NCBI GenBank assembly: GCA_963978545.1
Contig: OZ021721.1
Location: forward strand, 36,133,348 to 36,197,347
Source: Linyphia triangularis
Taxonomy: Eukaryota > Arthropoda > Arachnida > Araneae > Linyphiidae
Direction: 5' to 3'
DNA length: 64,000 bases
A model generated the notes under the pieces. The model was not told the origin of the DNA and searched no databases. It saw only the letters and a list, made by a program, of their open reading frames with translations. Of the stretch, positions 11,521-23,221 are shown piece after piece. The stretch's first letter is position 1; every line of letters begins with the position of its first letter. A program made the position numbers and the translations under genes.

Positions 11521-12125
11521 ATTAAGAAAAAAGTTATTTATCCTTTTCAATTTGTTCATTTCTATTACCTTTTATTTTCGTTTATGTTAACAAAAAGCGC
11601 TGCTTTCTGATAATGTTATCAATTCATTAAAATTGTTTATAAGTTTGTTTGCTGTTTATAATGTGTTGTAAATTTGTAATTTTTTTTTTCAAAGCATTTT
11701 CTAGTCAAAAATTATAATGTTTAGGGCGATGAGCAACAACTTGTTTGCTGTGATCAAACCTAGTCTAGAAACTCGCTCTTATTCCGATAAGACGATATTT
11801 GCTCATTTCAATTTATGTACGGACCCCCCAAATAGCGTTAAAACTTTAAACTCCAATAACACCGTGGCTATTGGTCGAAAAAATTTTAATTTTTTTTATT
11901 TGAGATGTTTTTTCATGGGCAACATTTTTCTAAATATGAGTTGGGGGAACTGGGGACCGTATAAAAATTTACAATCCGTAATTTTTATACCAATCCCTTT
12001 GCTAACTTAAAAACTATTCAGTTAAAATATTTTAACGATTTAAAACATTTCTTCAATTGGGACTATGCATCTAGGACCAACGGTGTCGAAAATAAAGGTC
12101 GGTCAGGTTATACGGGGACACGCTG

Positions 12126-13732
12126 TATATTCAACTTATTTTACCCAGCACTGGGAGAGATTGGCCTAGATTCGTAGCAATGGTCAGTCTTTAACGGTCT
12201 ACTTCCGAATTTGCCAGTAGTTGAGCGATATTGGCCAGCGTATTTGTGTTACTGGAGGGTTTTTGATGTGAATAATATGCCTTTAGGGCTGTTTCAGAAT
12301 TTGTAAAGTGTAAAAGTACTGAAAGCGGATATGTTGTGTAAAGGATGGAATTTAATTAGATGTTGCATTTAATCAAGACATATAATAAACATTAATTGTT
12401 ATTTTATTCTTATTGATGACGTTGAATATTTATTTGAACTCTTTTGTTGTGTTGTTTTGATTGGGAATTGAAGGGGTTTTCTTAGGAATTCTAGGTGAAG
12501 GAGAAGAATGATGCAGAAATATGAACCACTCAGTAGTTGATTTATTTAATAGTTGCGATTTTAAAATGTGTGTATATTTTTGGAAGTTTTGTATTTTGAA
12601 CTTTCGCTCTCCTTTGGATAAACTGTAGCTTACGAACGTTATGCACATCAATGCACTATTTTAACTACTTCACAGACAGAAGCAATACAAAATCGAATAA
12701 GAAAACTTTGGATGAGGGTTGCAAGCGGTACACACTTTAATTCATAAACAAAGGATTTTTAATTGTGCTGCTTTTGAAGCAAATGTACGATGGTTGCGGT
12801 TTTAGAAATTTAAAAAAAGTTTTTATTTAAATCTTGTATCTTTTTATATCTTGTATCTTTTTATATCTATCTTTATAAAGTTAGAAGATACTGGCAATTG
12901 GATTTTTGTCACATGTACCATTTGTATAATTTTGAAAAGTATTCAAATCAAACGTGAAACCCTCTAGGAGTATGGATGCAACAACTTTATCCTTTTATTC
13001 GTCTTTAGGGTGATAAAAATATTCCTGTTACAGCTGGTGAAAAATACTATTTCAAACTTTAAAGAAGCGTTAAAATTCTTATATTTGAAATGTATCTTCT
13101 TCATAGGGCGTATCTGGGAGTTGAAATTTCTACAGTATAAATTATAGAGTGTTCAAGAATATAAATTCATTAACAACGGTTGGTAAGAAAATTTGCCAAT
13201 CGACATTTTCATTTTTTTTTCTTTGCTAATAAATTGCGATTGTGGTCATATTAGTGTTTTTTAAAAATCATAAAAATAATTTTCCAAAAAATCTAAAAAA
13301 TTCGAAATATACTTTAAATGATCTAAATAAACAAGATAAAAGTTAAAAATAATGACTTTTTATCCATTTCAAAACCGTCTATAATGAACCCATTGTAGGC
13401 TGTATATATATCTTCTTTAGACTGGATAAAAGATGATTTATGTGTCAGGTAATAAAACAATTTAACTTCTTCCAATAATAGAAGGGTTAACCAGGCAATG
13501 TAAATATATTCGTTGACTTCACTTCATCGTTTTAAGTTTTAGATACTACTCTATAGTCGAGATAATACTTTTATTGATATCATATTTTAGCATCAATGCT
13601 TTAAATCCAATTTTTCTGCGATTTTTATTCGTTTACGACCCCTGAAGTTTTACAATCCAACTGTTAAAATGAAATTTCATTTTTTAAAAATATGTTTTTG
13701 TTTTCAAAATGCATTTTCCAACCAAACTTAGA
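12126..13732. other. AT-rich stretch, no supported gene
   Basis: Only a short duplicated motif (ATCTTGTATCTTTTTAT, twice, near 12832-12866) stands out. No transposon ends or coding segment could be supported. Confidence 0.5.
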
Positions 13733-14012
<280 letters not shown>

Positions 14013-14186
14013 CTTTAAACAATTCATTAAAAAGGGGGAGTCCCAATCCCCTTCATTAAATTATATTGTATATTACTAAAGGTGATAGTAAGCTAAAAAT
14101 CATTCATTTATATAACTTTAATTCTACACCATATAATCATAAGGAATCTAAAAGCGCGGACTTACCAAACAATCCATAACTTTGAA

Positions 14187-14405
14187 TCATCTATTAATAT
14201 TTATATATCGAGAAATTAACTTGAACGGCGAAAAGCGTCTGTACAATAAATAACATTGATAAGTAGCGTCCAAAGGGCTTAATTCCTGTGAATCGTTGAT
14301 GTTAGGAATGTTGCGTCGATTGGCGAAGACCTTTGCCATAGCGTTTGGATGACTTACTCTCTTACGAAATACGGGGTATTCGCACGAAATGATACTGACT
14401 ATCAC
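14187..14405 (-). other. Unrecognised open segment
   Basis: A GC-richer island, open for 72 codons on the minus strand with mixed, non-repetitive amino acid use, including ANRRNIPNINDSQELSPLDA. I do not recognise a family. It could be an isolated exon, a transposon piece or chance. The minus strand shows no convincing paired splice sites. Confidence 0.15.
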
Positions 14406-14689
14406 CCAAATGAAAATTCTCTGGTGATTTCAAGCGTTTCGGCTCTGATAGTTTTAATATGCTAGTACTTTGTGTATATGCTTGTTAATTATAATATTCT
14501 GATGAATATTGCAAATGTCTTCTGTATTTTCTGATTATCTTCGTGGAAAAGGGACTGTGTCCAAAACATGTTATGTTATGTTTACTATTTACTTATAGCT
14601 GGGACTTTTTTTCTTTCAAAGTACTCTAGAATAACGATGGGAGTGATAAACACATAAATTTTTTTAAAAGGTTATGTACCCCTCATACT

Positions 14690-15185
14690 AATTTTATACA
14701 TAGATATCTTTAAGAGGGATTGTCAACCTGTATCTGCCCCATAGATCTAACGTTCACCCCCTCCCCCCAAATAGGTATTCAAATGTTACTTTAAAATATA
14801 TACTTACTCTAGGTATACCCACTTTAATAAAAGATCATTAACGACATTTGAAAGGATAATGAATGGATGTTTTTTAGTGCACTTAAAAAAGTTTTTACAA
14901 GTTAGTTTATTAAGACTTAAAAAAAATAATAATAATAACCACTAGTTATTCCCCTACCTTCAAATTTTGTTAATGATCTTTATTTACTGTTGGTATACTT
15001 GGTGTAAAATTTCATGTTTAAAGTAACACCTTGGAAGATATTGTGGTAAACAATGAAGCATCATGTCTATGGGGAAGGGCAAGACTCTCATCAGGTCTAT
15101 GCGGAAGGGATAGACTCGCATCAGGTCTATGGGGAAAGGCCAGACTGACAATCCTTCTTAAAGTTAAATAAAATTCACTTTCTGT
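14690..15185. repeat. Foldback with asymmetric arms
   Basis: The left arm (about 14690-14860, with CTTTAAGAGGGATTGTCA and AAAGATCATTAAC) pairs with the reverse complement on the right (about 14955-15185). Identity is high at the outer ends and around the GATCATTAAC core, with indels between. The right arm carries an internal 30-bp triplication absent from the left arm. It is probably a decayed foldback or MITE; the outer limits are uncertain. Confidence 0.5.
15061..15150 (+). repeat. Tandem repeat, 30 bp x 3
   Basis: Three units begin at 15061, 15091 and 15121 with TCAKGTCTATGSGGAAGGG and end in GACTCNCA or a related sequence. They lie inside the right arm of a foldback structure. Confidence 0.9.
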
Positions 15186-15328
15186 AATAGCCGCTTTGGG
15201 TTATATGTACGTGGTTAAAGTGAAAAATAATATATTATTATAGTTCTCATTTTATTTATTGCTTTTATTATTTTGAAATGGTGTTTCTTAATATCAAATG
15301 CTTCACGTACATTACGGTAACTAATTAA

Positions 15329-16177
15329 GGGGGTACATACACCCAGCGGCGCTGAAAACGCACTAAGAAAAGAAACCGTTTTTGGTAAGGATAATAATAG
15401 AAATTAATCTTTATAAAAAAATATTATTATTATTTTTTTTTTTCAAAAATTACAATATGAAAAACCACGTGAACCGAAGCACTATGGAATAAAAGTAGTT
15501 CCATGGTCGACATAATTTTTTCTTCAAATGTGGATGGATCTGTAAAATGAAAATTTTTTCTTGTAAAATGAAGGTGTAGTTAAAGTCTGTCGAGCCGGTT
15601 TTTTTAAATTTGAATTTTTTTCAAAATTACACCAGTTTGAAAAATGGAGTGCGTTTTTCGTCAAAAATTTCGCACTTAAATTGCTTATAAATTTTTTTTG
15701 TAATTAAGATATTAAATATCCGGCTCGACGGACTATAGGGAAATCAATTACGTACATTTTAAAAAAATTCTATCCAAAAATATTAAAAACTCTAGGTGTT
15801 CACGTGTCGACCGTCCCGGAAAAAGTAATTTCGAGGAAAACGCGTTCAAAGTTTTAAGTTTGTTTATTTATTTTGTTAACTTACGTCTATTCTCCCATTC
15901 CAGCTTCATATTGTACACCTTCCACGTTAGTAAACAATTGTTGTAACAATTGTAAATAATTGTCACCGAAATAGAAAGTAACGTCCAGCTGACTCAAAGG
16001 ACAGCTAGCTACCTGCGTGCGGCAAAATCGTCGGGTGGTCACATTTTCGATCATAACTTTCGATATATGGCAAATTTTTGCAATCGATTTTCACTTAAAC
16101 ACGCCTAAAACTATAGAGAATAATAATCCGTTAAAAAAAAAATCGATTTTTTGAAAGTTCTGGGTGTATGTACCCCC
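15329..16177. mobile_element. TTAA-flanked element, 849 bp
   Basis: Flanked by TTAA at 15325-15328 and 16178-16181, with perfect 17-bp terminal repeats GGGGGTACATACACCCA. Inside, near 15590 and 15720, CGAGCCGG-type sequences form a further inverted pair. The TTAA duplication is the signature of piggyBac-like cut-and-paste transposition. There is no transposase frame, so it is non-autonomous. The palindrome at 26322-27035 shares the TTAA site and G-rich ends but not the body. Confidence 0.8.
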
Positions 16178-16802
16178 TTAATGTGAACCTTTTTCATTCA
16201 GCGATTCAGAAATATCCAAAATATATGAATAAGAAAAACTTTTATATAGAAATTCTAATTTCATTCAAGTTCTAAAAATTGTATATTAAAAGATAAAAAA
16301 CCAAATCAGATCAGCGGCCTGTCTATAGATTCTCTAATTAAAAACTATTCAACTTGTACTAAAATTAAAATTCAGAAAATTAGTATGTGTTTATACGTGG
16401 TGGAGTGTTAATCAACAGTTTAGCAGGGTTGACGAAACGTTGATAAACTGTGCATAGATATAAAGAAAAAAAAATGCGTAAGAATTACAGGTCGAGTACA
16501 TTATTTTTCATCGAAGGAAATTTATATTTATTAAGTTTCTGGCAATAAAAAGCATCGTTGAAAATGTTTTTCTATTTGATTAGAATACAGAGTTTACTAT
16601 GTGGTATAATAGCATACAAGCTTTCGACCCACGCCTTTAATGTACTTATTCAGTTTTGCACTGTTTCTGGCCGTGAAGCAGTCAAAGTGGTACATTAGTG
16701 TGCATTTCCCCCAAAACAAAGGACAAAGTTTGTGCATACCATTTTCAAATACAGATCAAAGTACCTAAAATATACTTACTGACATTTAACGGGCAACAGT
16801 AC
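16178..16802. other. AT-rich stretch with diverged repeat
   Basis: The part at about 16499-16620 is a diverged match to 21919-22050 (shared TTATTTTTCAT, TTTATATT.ATTAAGTTTC, TTGATYAGAATA), so it belongs to an unnamed dispersed repeat. No gene. Confidence 0.5.
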
Positions 16803-16995
16803 ACCAGTGGAGGATCTAGGATTTTCCTGGGGGGGGGGGGCGCAATACTGTTCTTTAGCCAGGACGAAATTGAATATTTAAAAAGAAGTATAAAAATCTA
16901 TGTAGTGTACTTAAAAAATACTCCTCCCCAGAAGTAAAAAAAAACAAACAAAACAACAACAACATCCCTTTTGAACCCCCCCCCCCCCGCAAGTA
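16803..16995. mobile_element. Possible hAT-like MITE
   Basis: The left edge reads CAGTGGAGGATCTAGGATTT and runs into twelve G residues. The right edge has a run of thirteen C residues ending GCAAG. CAGTGGCGGATCCAGG-type starts are common at hAT elements in arthropods. The right terminus does not give a clean inverted match and no 8-bp duplication is visible, so the call is tentative. Confidence 0.35.
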
Positions 16996-17764
16996 CCCTC
17001 ATTTTCAAATTACCCTCCAAAATACTCGTGCCAACCTTAAAAATATCCGGTTTGCGGGTATTTACCCTCCAACTGGCAAGGCTGAGCAATATTTTTGATA
17101 AAAACATCTTTTTTCTAAGGTAATCTGGTTTTTCGCTATATATTTTCCCTTTTGGCGATATTTTTCCGATTTTTTTGATTTTGAGATATGGCGATTTTTA
17201 ATGGGCTGTTGGCGATTCACGATACCTGAGATTTGGCAGCCCTGACCCAAATAGTCAACCATTCATCCCCCCCTCCCCCCAGTTGGTGTTGGACATTACG
17301 CATGTGAGACTCGAAATCTTTTCCTTCCACCCGACAGAAAAGGGATCGGGTATAAGGGGCCCTGAAGGACGGGAAGAATATTTATTGATAATTCGATCCC
17401 AGGATACTTTTAACAGAAAGGGCCTTTTGAATGGGAAAGAAGAAGGCTAGAAGAAGGCTATAAAATGAACTAAAAATAAGTTTGTTTCTTCTTGTTTGCT
17501 CAGTGAGCGCGTTTGGGGGCATAACCACCTTTGGTATCCAAAGAATTATTGAACAGAATAACTTAAACTTTTCATTACTGCTAAAACTATTTTTAAAAAA
17601 TTACCATATTATCTATTTAGCATACATATTCTATTTATCAGGGTATCTACATATCGGGATAAATTGTGGAAATTAGAAAAAATTTCCCGTCAAATCAAGG
17701 ATTTATTTAAAAATCTATCAGTGAACTTTTTTCCCTGATTTTGGTGGCCACCCTGGTCAGGAAT
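16996..17764. other. Non-coding stretch
   Basis: Contains C-rich runs near 17265-17280 and a short segment (about 17070-17245) bounded by GGCAAGGCTGA and GGCAGCCCTGA in direct orientation. No gene is supported. Confidence 0.4.
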
Positions 17765-18155
17765 TCTTATTATTCGAGATTGAAAATCTTTTTCACTTGT
17801 TTAATTGTTGTACGTGCAACATGTGCCCGTGGGGAAGGGAGGAATAATGCAAAATTATCTGGTTGAAGGCATATAAATGGTATTCGAAAGTGTCATTAAT
17901 ATTTTTTATTAAGCGCAGCTTCTTTAATTGATAGAGAATGTGCAAATGGGGTCTCTTATTTGGTTTTTTAGATAACAATGGTTTTTTGTGTGAATGTTAA
18001 TTGTAAATTTTTATTATCAAGAGTGAAAATATTTTTCATATGCTTCATTCTTATAAGTGGTTTAACATCATATAAATGGTTTTCGAAATTGTCATTAATA
18101 TTTTTCGATAAACATAGCGTCTTGAATTGACCAAGGAGATCTGGTAATTTTATAA
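17765..18155 (+). repeat. Diverged tandem duplication, 2 copies
   Basis: Copy 1 (about 17765-17945) and copy 2 (about 18010-18155) share TTATTAT, CATATAAATGGTWTTCGAAA, GTGTCATTAATATTTTT-like sequence and CTTNAATTGA. Identity is roughly 75 per cent by eye. No coding potential. Confidence 0.65.
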
Positions 18156-18182
18156 GTGGCCACCATGTACTTTCAACATGGG

Positions 18183-18450
18183 CAAGCTACAACATCAAAA
18201 ACCTTTTTTTCATGAAAAAATTCCAGTTTCACAAACTACCACCTCGACTTTAGCTGCTTCAAATACACCTCTTGTTTTGGCTTAAGATGAATTTTTATTC
18301 ACTAATGCCTTCCGTAATGCCACTCAATTATTGGCTATTGTTTACAATCCGACTAGTTCAAACAGGATCAAATCGCCAAAGGGGCCCTATACTGCTTTTG
18401 TTCCATTTTTCAAATTTGGCAAACTGCGGGACTTTTTTTTTTTTTCAGAT
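18183..18450 (+). other. Unrecognised coding-like segment
   Basis: One frame is open for about 80 codons with a single stop (after TLAASNTPLVLA) and varied composition, including NAFRNATQLLAIVYNPTSS. I do not recognise a family. It could be part of a degraded retroelement. No start, splice sites or partner exon could be supported. Confidence 0.15.
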
Positions 18451-18743
18451 GAGGGATTGTATTGGGTTCATTGTATTGATAGCGGTTTCTATTAGTTTAG
18501 TTTTTGTAAGTTAAAATTGTATGAGATTCACATTAAAATGTTTAATTTTTTTGTCGATTTTTCTTTTTCACTTTACTCGGACCTAAATATCTCATACACT
18601 TGTAATTGGTTACTTTCTAATATTTGATTTTGTTTTGTGGTTCCATTGTTAACGATTTTTGTTTTTGTAGGCATTTAGTGAGCAAATCACGTTCGATTTT
18701 GATCGACAAATGCTTTTTATTGATTTGAGGATGGGTGTACCAT

Positions 18744-18770
18744 TTAAAAAAAAAAAAAAAAAAAAAAAAA
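18744..18770 (+). repeat. Poly-A tract
   Basis: An uninterrupted run of about 27 A residues. It could be a retroposon tail, but no retroposon body is recognisable upstream. Confidence 0.8.
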
Positions 18771-19603
18771 ATCGTTATTTTGCGATTATACATGGTGAGC
18801 TATAGAGAAAATCTGCTTGTGTTAAAAATTTCACAGTTCTCCTTGCACCAGGTATAGAGATACGTTAATGACATAATGACAACACATCGGTTCCTTACTT
18901 TTTTTTTAATATAGAGTGATTCGAAACTAAAGTAATACAGCTAACCACTAATTTTCTATAATTTACTAAAACGACTGCAAGTCATGTATTGTAACAGTGA
19001 AAGGGAGTAGTTCTTGTGGAATCTCGTCAATGTGGGGGCCCTGTTATTGAGTTAATTTGTTGATATGTGTTAGTTAAGATTTTTTCATTTCATTTCACTT
19101 TTTTACTGCTAAACCTGCATTTTGGTTACAGTTTCTGTTTTCAAAACTGGAAAAGGAATAATTTGTGAGTAACGGGAATTTTAAACAAACGATCTCAATA
19201 TATTTTTTGTGTGTGTACAAAAGTATTTAAACTTTTGTTTGCATCCTATAACGCCAATGATTTTCTTATTTTCTGAGCGTTATATTAAATACTAGTTCGT
19301 TAATATTAAAAAATTTCTTTTTATTGTGCTGGTGCTTTCTTGTTGTCGCCAAGCAAAAAGTCGCAATTAGGGTCTGTTACTGCTTGTGTACCAATATTTC
19401 GTTTGTGTTTAATTTATGAGTTTGGTTTTTGTGTTAATTGTGCTTGTTGGAACATTTTATTATTTCCGTTTTCAATTTTTCCCCTCAAAAGTAATCGAAA
19501 ATGTCAATTACCTATTCGAATTCAAGAGGGAATCACAGGAATTGCGTTAAAAATCCCCAGCTATTCTATTTCTTTGGTGTTATCAATACGTAGCTCGGTC
19601 TGT
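18771..19603. other. AT-rich stretch with shared 34-base motif
   Basis: At 19331-19364 the sequence GGTGCTTTCTTGTTGTCGCC then AAGCAAAAAGTCGC matches 25107-25140. The rest holds no supported gene, although a GC-richer open segment on the plus strand (19340-19639) runs into the neighbouring foldback fragment. Confidence 0.4.
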
Positions 19604-19640
19604 ACTTTGGCCTCTGTCATATGTAAATTTAAACGGTGAG

Positions 19641-19674
<34 letters not shown>

Positions 19675-20002
19675 CACATGGGTGCCATCACATGCAGTTT
19701 TATTGGTTTTCTATGTACCAATTTCCTCCATGTGCCCATTTTATGTTTCTGTAGGCCGTTCGCAGAGCTGTTTTTTGTGCATGCACAACGCGTCTGGTTT
19801 TTGTTATGCACGTACTGTTCCGATTCTCTTTAGGGTTTTCACATGTAACCATAACCGTAACCATGAGCACCGTTTTGTTGCTATTCACAGAATTTCGAAC
19901 TCATACATCTGAATAACTATACCTAAAATCTCATCTAGATCTGTTGAACGGAACGGCCGCTATAGGTCCATATATCGGTAAAGTTTCTTTATGACCACCC
20001 TG
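19604..20002 (-). mobile_element. Rearranged foldback fragment
   Basis: The right part (about 19751-20002), ending TTTATGACCACCCTG before TA, matches the right arm of the complete foldback at 58563-59336. The left part (19604-19643) matches its internal CTTTGGCCTCTGTCATATG segment in reverse. Between them are a (TA)n tract (19644-19671) and AGTTCACATGGGTGCCATCA, also an internal piece. The order and orientation differ from the complete copy, so this one lost its left arm and was rearranged at the microsatellite. Confidence 0.7.
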
Positions 20003-21382
20003 TATATAAGGCAAAAATTACAATTAATGTTTATTAAAATTCTTGATTAATTGCAACATAGTATTAAATTCTATCGTTCAATTACTACGTTTTCAGCACT
20101 TTTACACATCACAAATTGTTAAACAGCCATAAAAGCAGATTACTTGAGTTAAAACACTTAACTACATATAAGCAATAACTCAACTAATAACTACTTGTTA
20201 TTAGCTGGCCGGTTCGAAAGAATTGGCTAAACACAGTGGACTGTATAAAAATTGTTAATAAAAACACTCAATAAAAATAGACTTATTTAATAACGGCTAG
20301 AATTTATTTGCTGTACAACACACAGAAAAATAGAATAAAGCGCTTCACACACACCACTAGATTAAAAATCAAACTCAACTTTAAGCCAGCACAGCAGTTA
20401 AAAAAAAACGCACTCGGAATTCTCGAACTCAAAATCCACACGTCGACTGCACTAACAGAAACGCCTCCCTTCGTTATATTGCACTATAGGTAACAACTTC
20501 TGCTGTGCTGCCATCTGCATTAATGTAACGCAATTAATTCTATACTCAACAGTTTCATATCCTCTCAAAATTCAAATTATTTAGTTATAAAACTCGAAGA
20601 GCTTAAATTATACTAGACACTATTGAGGACTAGAAATGGAAAACGACCTAAGTACCAAAAAAGCCGAAAATCTTTTTTTTCCTGAAAAATGTCCTAAAGA
20701 CCAAGCTAAACAAAGCGGTGAACACACAAAGAGCGAACTTTTGTAGCAATAGTTCGAATTCAATCTGTAACTTAGTCATAGCCTTAAGTACCAGGTGCGA
20801 GTGTTTTTCATTTTTCGGCTCTCTTGACAATTTTTCTTTTTTAGACATAAGTCGTTTTTGCATTTCTAGTCCTCAATTATAATTTAAAACTAGAGATCAA
20901 CAAAGAAAACATCATCTTGCAAAATATTTGTTCACCTCAAGTTAAGAATCTCAATTGAGTTTATTCTTGGAAGTAAATTATTCCAGACAACTGTGATGAC
21001 AGATTTGATGCCAAAAGAACTTACTTGTTTGGGAAGATTGTTGAGCAGCACATTTCGGTGGTTTTTACAAGGGTTTCAACTCCTTCTGAGAATATTGTTG
21101 ACGACAAGAAAAGAGGAGAGCGAGTTCAGATGAAGTCAAGGAAAGATGTCTCTTTGGGTTCCGAGTGAGTTTTTAAAAACTCGGTTTTGCCAACATTCGC
21201 TGTTTTTAACCTATTACTTTTCAGGATATAGTTTTAATTGATCTCTTGACCCTTTTGGCTGATGTGAGGTAATTGAGTTGCATTCACTGCGCTCAGTTCA
21301 GACCTCTTCCACATAATTTCTTCAAGATCTGACGTCCACCACCGAAACTTGAAGCTTTAGCATCCTCTGTGAAAGTCTATGT
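20003..21382. other. AT-rich non-coding stretch
   Basis: No gene or transposon end was recognised. A short open frame at 20308-20493 and one on the minus strand at 20648-20863 have no family resemblance. Confidence 0.45.
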
Positions 21383-21650
21383 AGCGGAGTGTAGCCAGAT
21401 TTTTTTTTCGGGAGGAGATATGAAATTATATGTTAGAAAATCTTGTTTATCATTTTTATTATTAATGCCATATGTATTTAGCAATCAAAATAGCAGATAT
21501 TTTTTCTACGCATGTTTCGAAAATTAAAAATATTTTAAATAAATTTACCATTTTAAACAATAAAATCCTTTGATTTTGGCACTCTAATCGTAAAAAAACG
21601 AATATTTCGGGAAGGGATATATCCCATATCCCCCCTGACTACGCGCCTTG
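21383..21650. mobile_element. hAT-like MITE, about 270 bp
   Basis: The left end reads GCGGAGTGTAGCCAG then a T run and CGGGAGGAG. The right end, complemented, reads AAGGCGCGTAGTCAG then a G run. Such GGCGTAGCCAGG termini with adjoining G/T runs are common on small hAT-type elements in arthropods. No intact target duplication is visible and nothing is coded inside. Confidence 0.5.
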
Positions 21651-21740
21651 AGCGGAAACCTTTGCAACAAATGCCAGAAACATCTTTTGCTAACATCAGC
21701 AATGTTCAAAAAATAGGCCGCGAAGCCCTTGTAATTAAAA

Positions 21741-21915
21741 TAATTCATTTTCCTTTCACCGATTCCCAAATCAGCAATTATTCCATAAATACCCAATATA
21801 ACCAAAGTGGTTGGCGTGACCAGTTATAGGAAACTAACTATTCACATCACTCCCTATTATGGTACCATTTACTGTTTTTAGAGATATATGGTAAATGCAT
21901 AACAATCATGTATGA
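21741..21915 (+). repeat. 175-bp block, copy 1
   Basis: Differs from 22718-22892 at only three positions that I can count. The block runs from TAATTCATTTTCCTTTCACC to AACAATCATGTATGA. Here it lies in ordinary sequence. Its downstream flank (from 21919) resembles a repeat near 16.5 kb. Confidence 0.95.
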
Positions 21916-22361
21916 AATGTATTATTTTTCATCTTAAGAAGTTTATATTCATTAAGTTTCGCATTGGTAAAGCATAGAAAAATCTGAAAACATTTTTAAT
22001 TGATCAGAATATAGAAGGTAATCATCGTACCACATAATTTTTTATTTCAAAGTTTGTACTAAATGGAAATGAGAAAAAAATGCTTCCTTCGAGAATTCTT
22101 CTGAGCAATGCATGGATCAATTATGCGCTAATGATTAGATAGGCTTTAAATAGCACCCTCTTGAATGTAGTCTGTAATGAATCTAGTAATTTCATGTAAA
22201 ACTTACGAAACGCACCTTTCGCGTAACATGCTTGAGGATTTTGAAAGGAATACTTCAGTGCTTTCACTAAGAGTTTTATTTAGTCAAATCCATTTAATAT
22301 ACTGAGGATATAAAATATACTGGAAGTTAAACGTGAATGGTTAAAATTTTAATATTGTTCA

Positions 22362-22655
22362 GTCTTGAGATCAACACTAGATGACAGTAGTAATCAGACA
22401 TACTTTCAGAAAGGGGAAAAAAAAAAATTTATTATTTTTGGATGTCGAACTGAAACTCTCATTCTCATTCTATGATGGGTTAAGAAATCCAAGTCAAATG
22501 TGTCGCTTGCTGCTATGTTATGGAATGTCAGAACCATCTTATTCATTTCCATTTAAAGCTGAAGATTCATCTTGCTGTGAAATTAAGTCGAATAAATTTT
22601 TAATTTAATTGCAAGGCATGACTGGTAAGATTTTATTTTAGAATTATTCAATGCG
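22362..22655 (+). repeat. Exon-like dispersed block, copy 1
   Basis: Starts after TTGTTCAG with TCTTGAGATCAACACTAGATG and ends around ACTGGTAAGATTT. A shorter diverged relative lies at 44485-44690. Both have a CAG at the left edge and GGTAAG at the right edge, like splice sites around an exon, and both encode a Cys-rich stretch (here SSCCEIKSN). This copy contains stops and an A tract. It could be a repeat that carries exon-like signals, or two decayed paralogous exons. Confidence 0.5.
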
Positions 22656-22659
22656 ATAC

Positions 22660-22717
<58 letters not shown>
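22660..22717 (+). repeat. (AT)n microsatellite, left part
   Basis: Nearly pure AT dinucleotides directly abutting the second 175-bp block. Confidence 0.95.
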
Positions 22718-22722
<5 letters not shown>

Positions 22723-22889
22723 CATTTTCCTTTCACCGATTCCCAAATCAACAATTATTCCAGAAATACCCAATATAACCAAAGTGGTTGGCGTGACCAG
22801 TTATAGGAAACTAACTATTCACTTCACTCCCTATTATGGTACCATTTACTGTTTTTAGAGATATATGGTAAATGCATAACAATCATGTA

Positions 22890-22892
<3 letters not shown>
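22718..22892 (+). repeat. 175-bp block, copy 2, inside (AT)n
   Basis: About 98 per cent identical to 21741-21915 and in the same orientation, 977 bp downstream. It is sandwiched exactly between two long AT tracts, as if inserted into, or copied by template switching within, a single microsatellite. Confidence 0.95.

Positions 22893-22957
<65 letters not shown>
22893..22957 (+). repeat. (AT)n microsatellite, right part
   Basis: Continuation of the AT dinucleotide tract after the 175-bp block. Confidence 0.95.
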
Positions 22958-22960
<3 letters not shown>

Positions 22961-23221
22961 AAAATAAATTAAATCCTTTATTTGGAAATCATGATGATTG
23001 AAATAGAAGTTATTTATGTTTTGAAGTCTGAAGACTATGTCAGAAAATAATTTTCTAAGTCAATTCATTCCTGGATGATTCTGATTAAATATATTTTTAT
23101 TCATTCCGTGATGAAATATTTAAAATCTATATTTTGTTATCAATGAATTTACAACAGTTTATTAAACTATTTTAGTTGCTCTATTTGCAATATTATTTTG
23201 TCATTTGATAAGGGACTGTTT

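Larger units (their letters stand above)
9930..12125 (+). mobile_element. Mariner-type transposon, long TIRs
   Basis: The element is bounded by TA at both sides. Its ends begin CAGCGTGTCCCCGTATAACC, and terminal inverted repeats of about 220 bp lie at 9930-10150 and 11904-12125, with scattered mismatches and small indels. Between them is a broken transposase on the plus strand. Long TIRs and a DDxD-type transposase with MWFQQDDAPPH and SSDLNPLDFF motifs are known from arthropod Tc1/mariner elements. A 188-bp MITE has inserted into the transposase. The element is old and non-functional. Confidence 0.85.

Noticed and set aside
11717..12010. 97-codon open frame at the right end of the 2.2-kb transposon
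   Set aside because: It covers the right terminal repeat and non-coding subterminal DNA; the left repeat shows no coding constraint.
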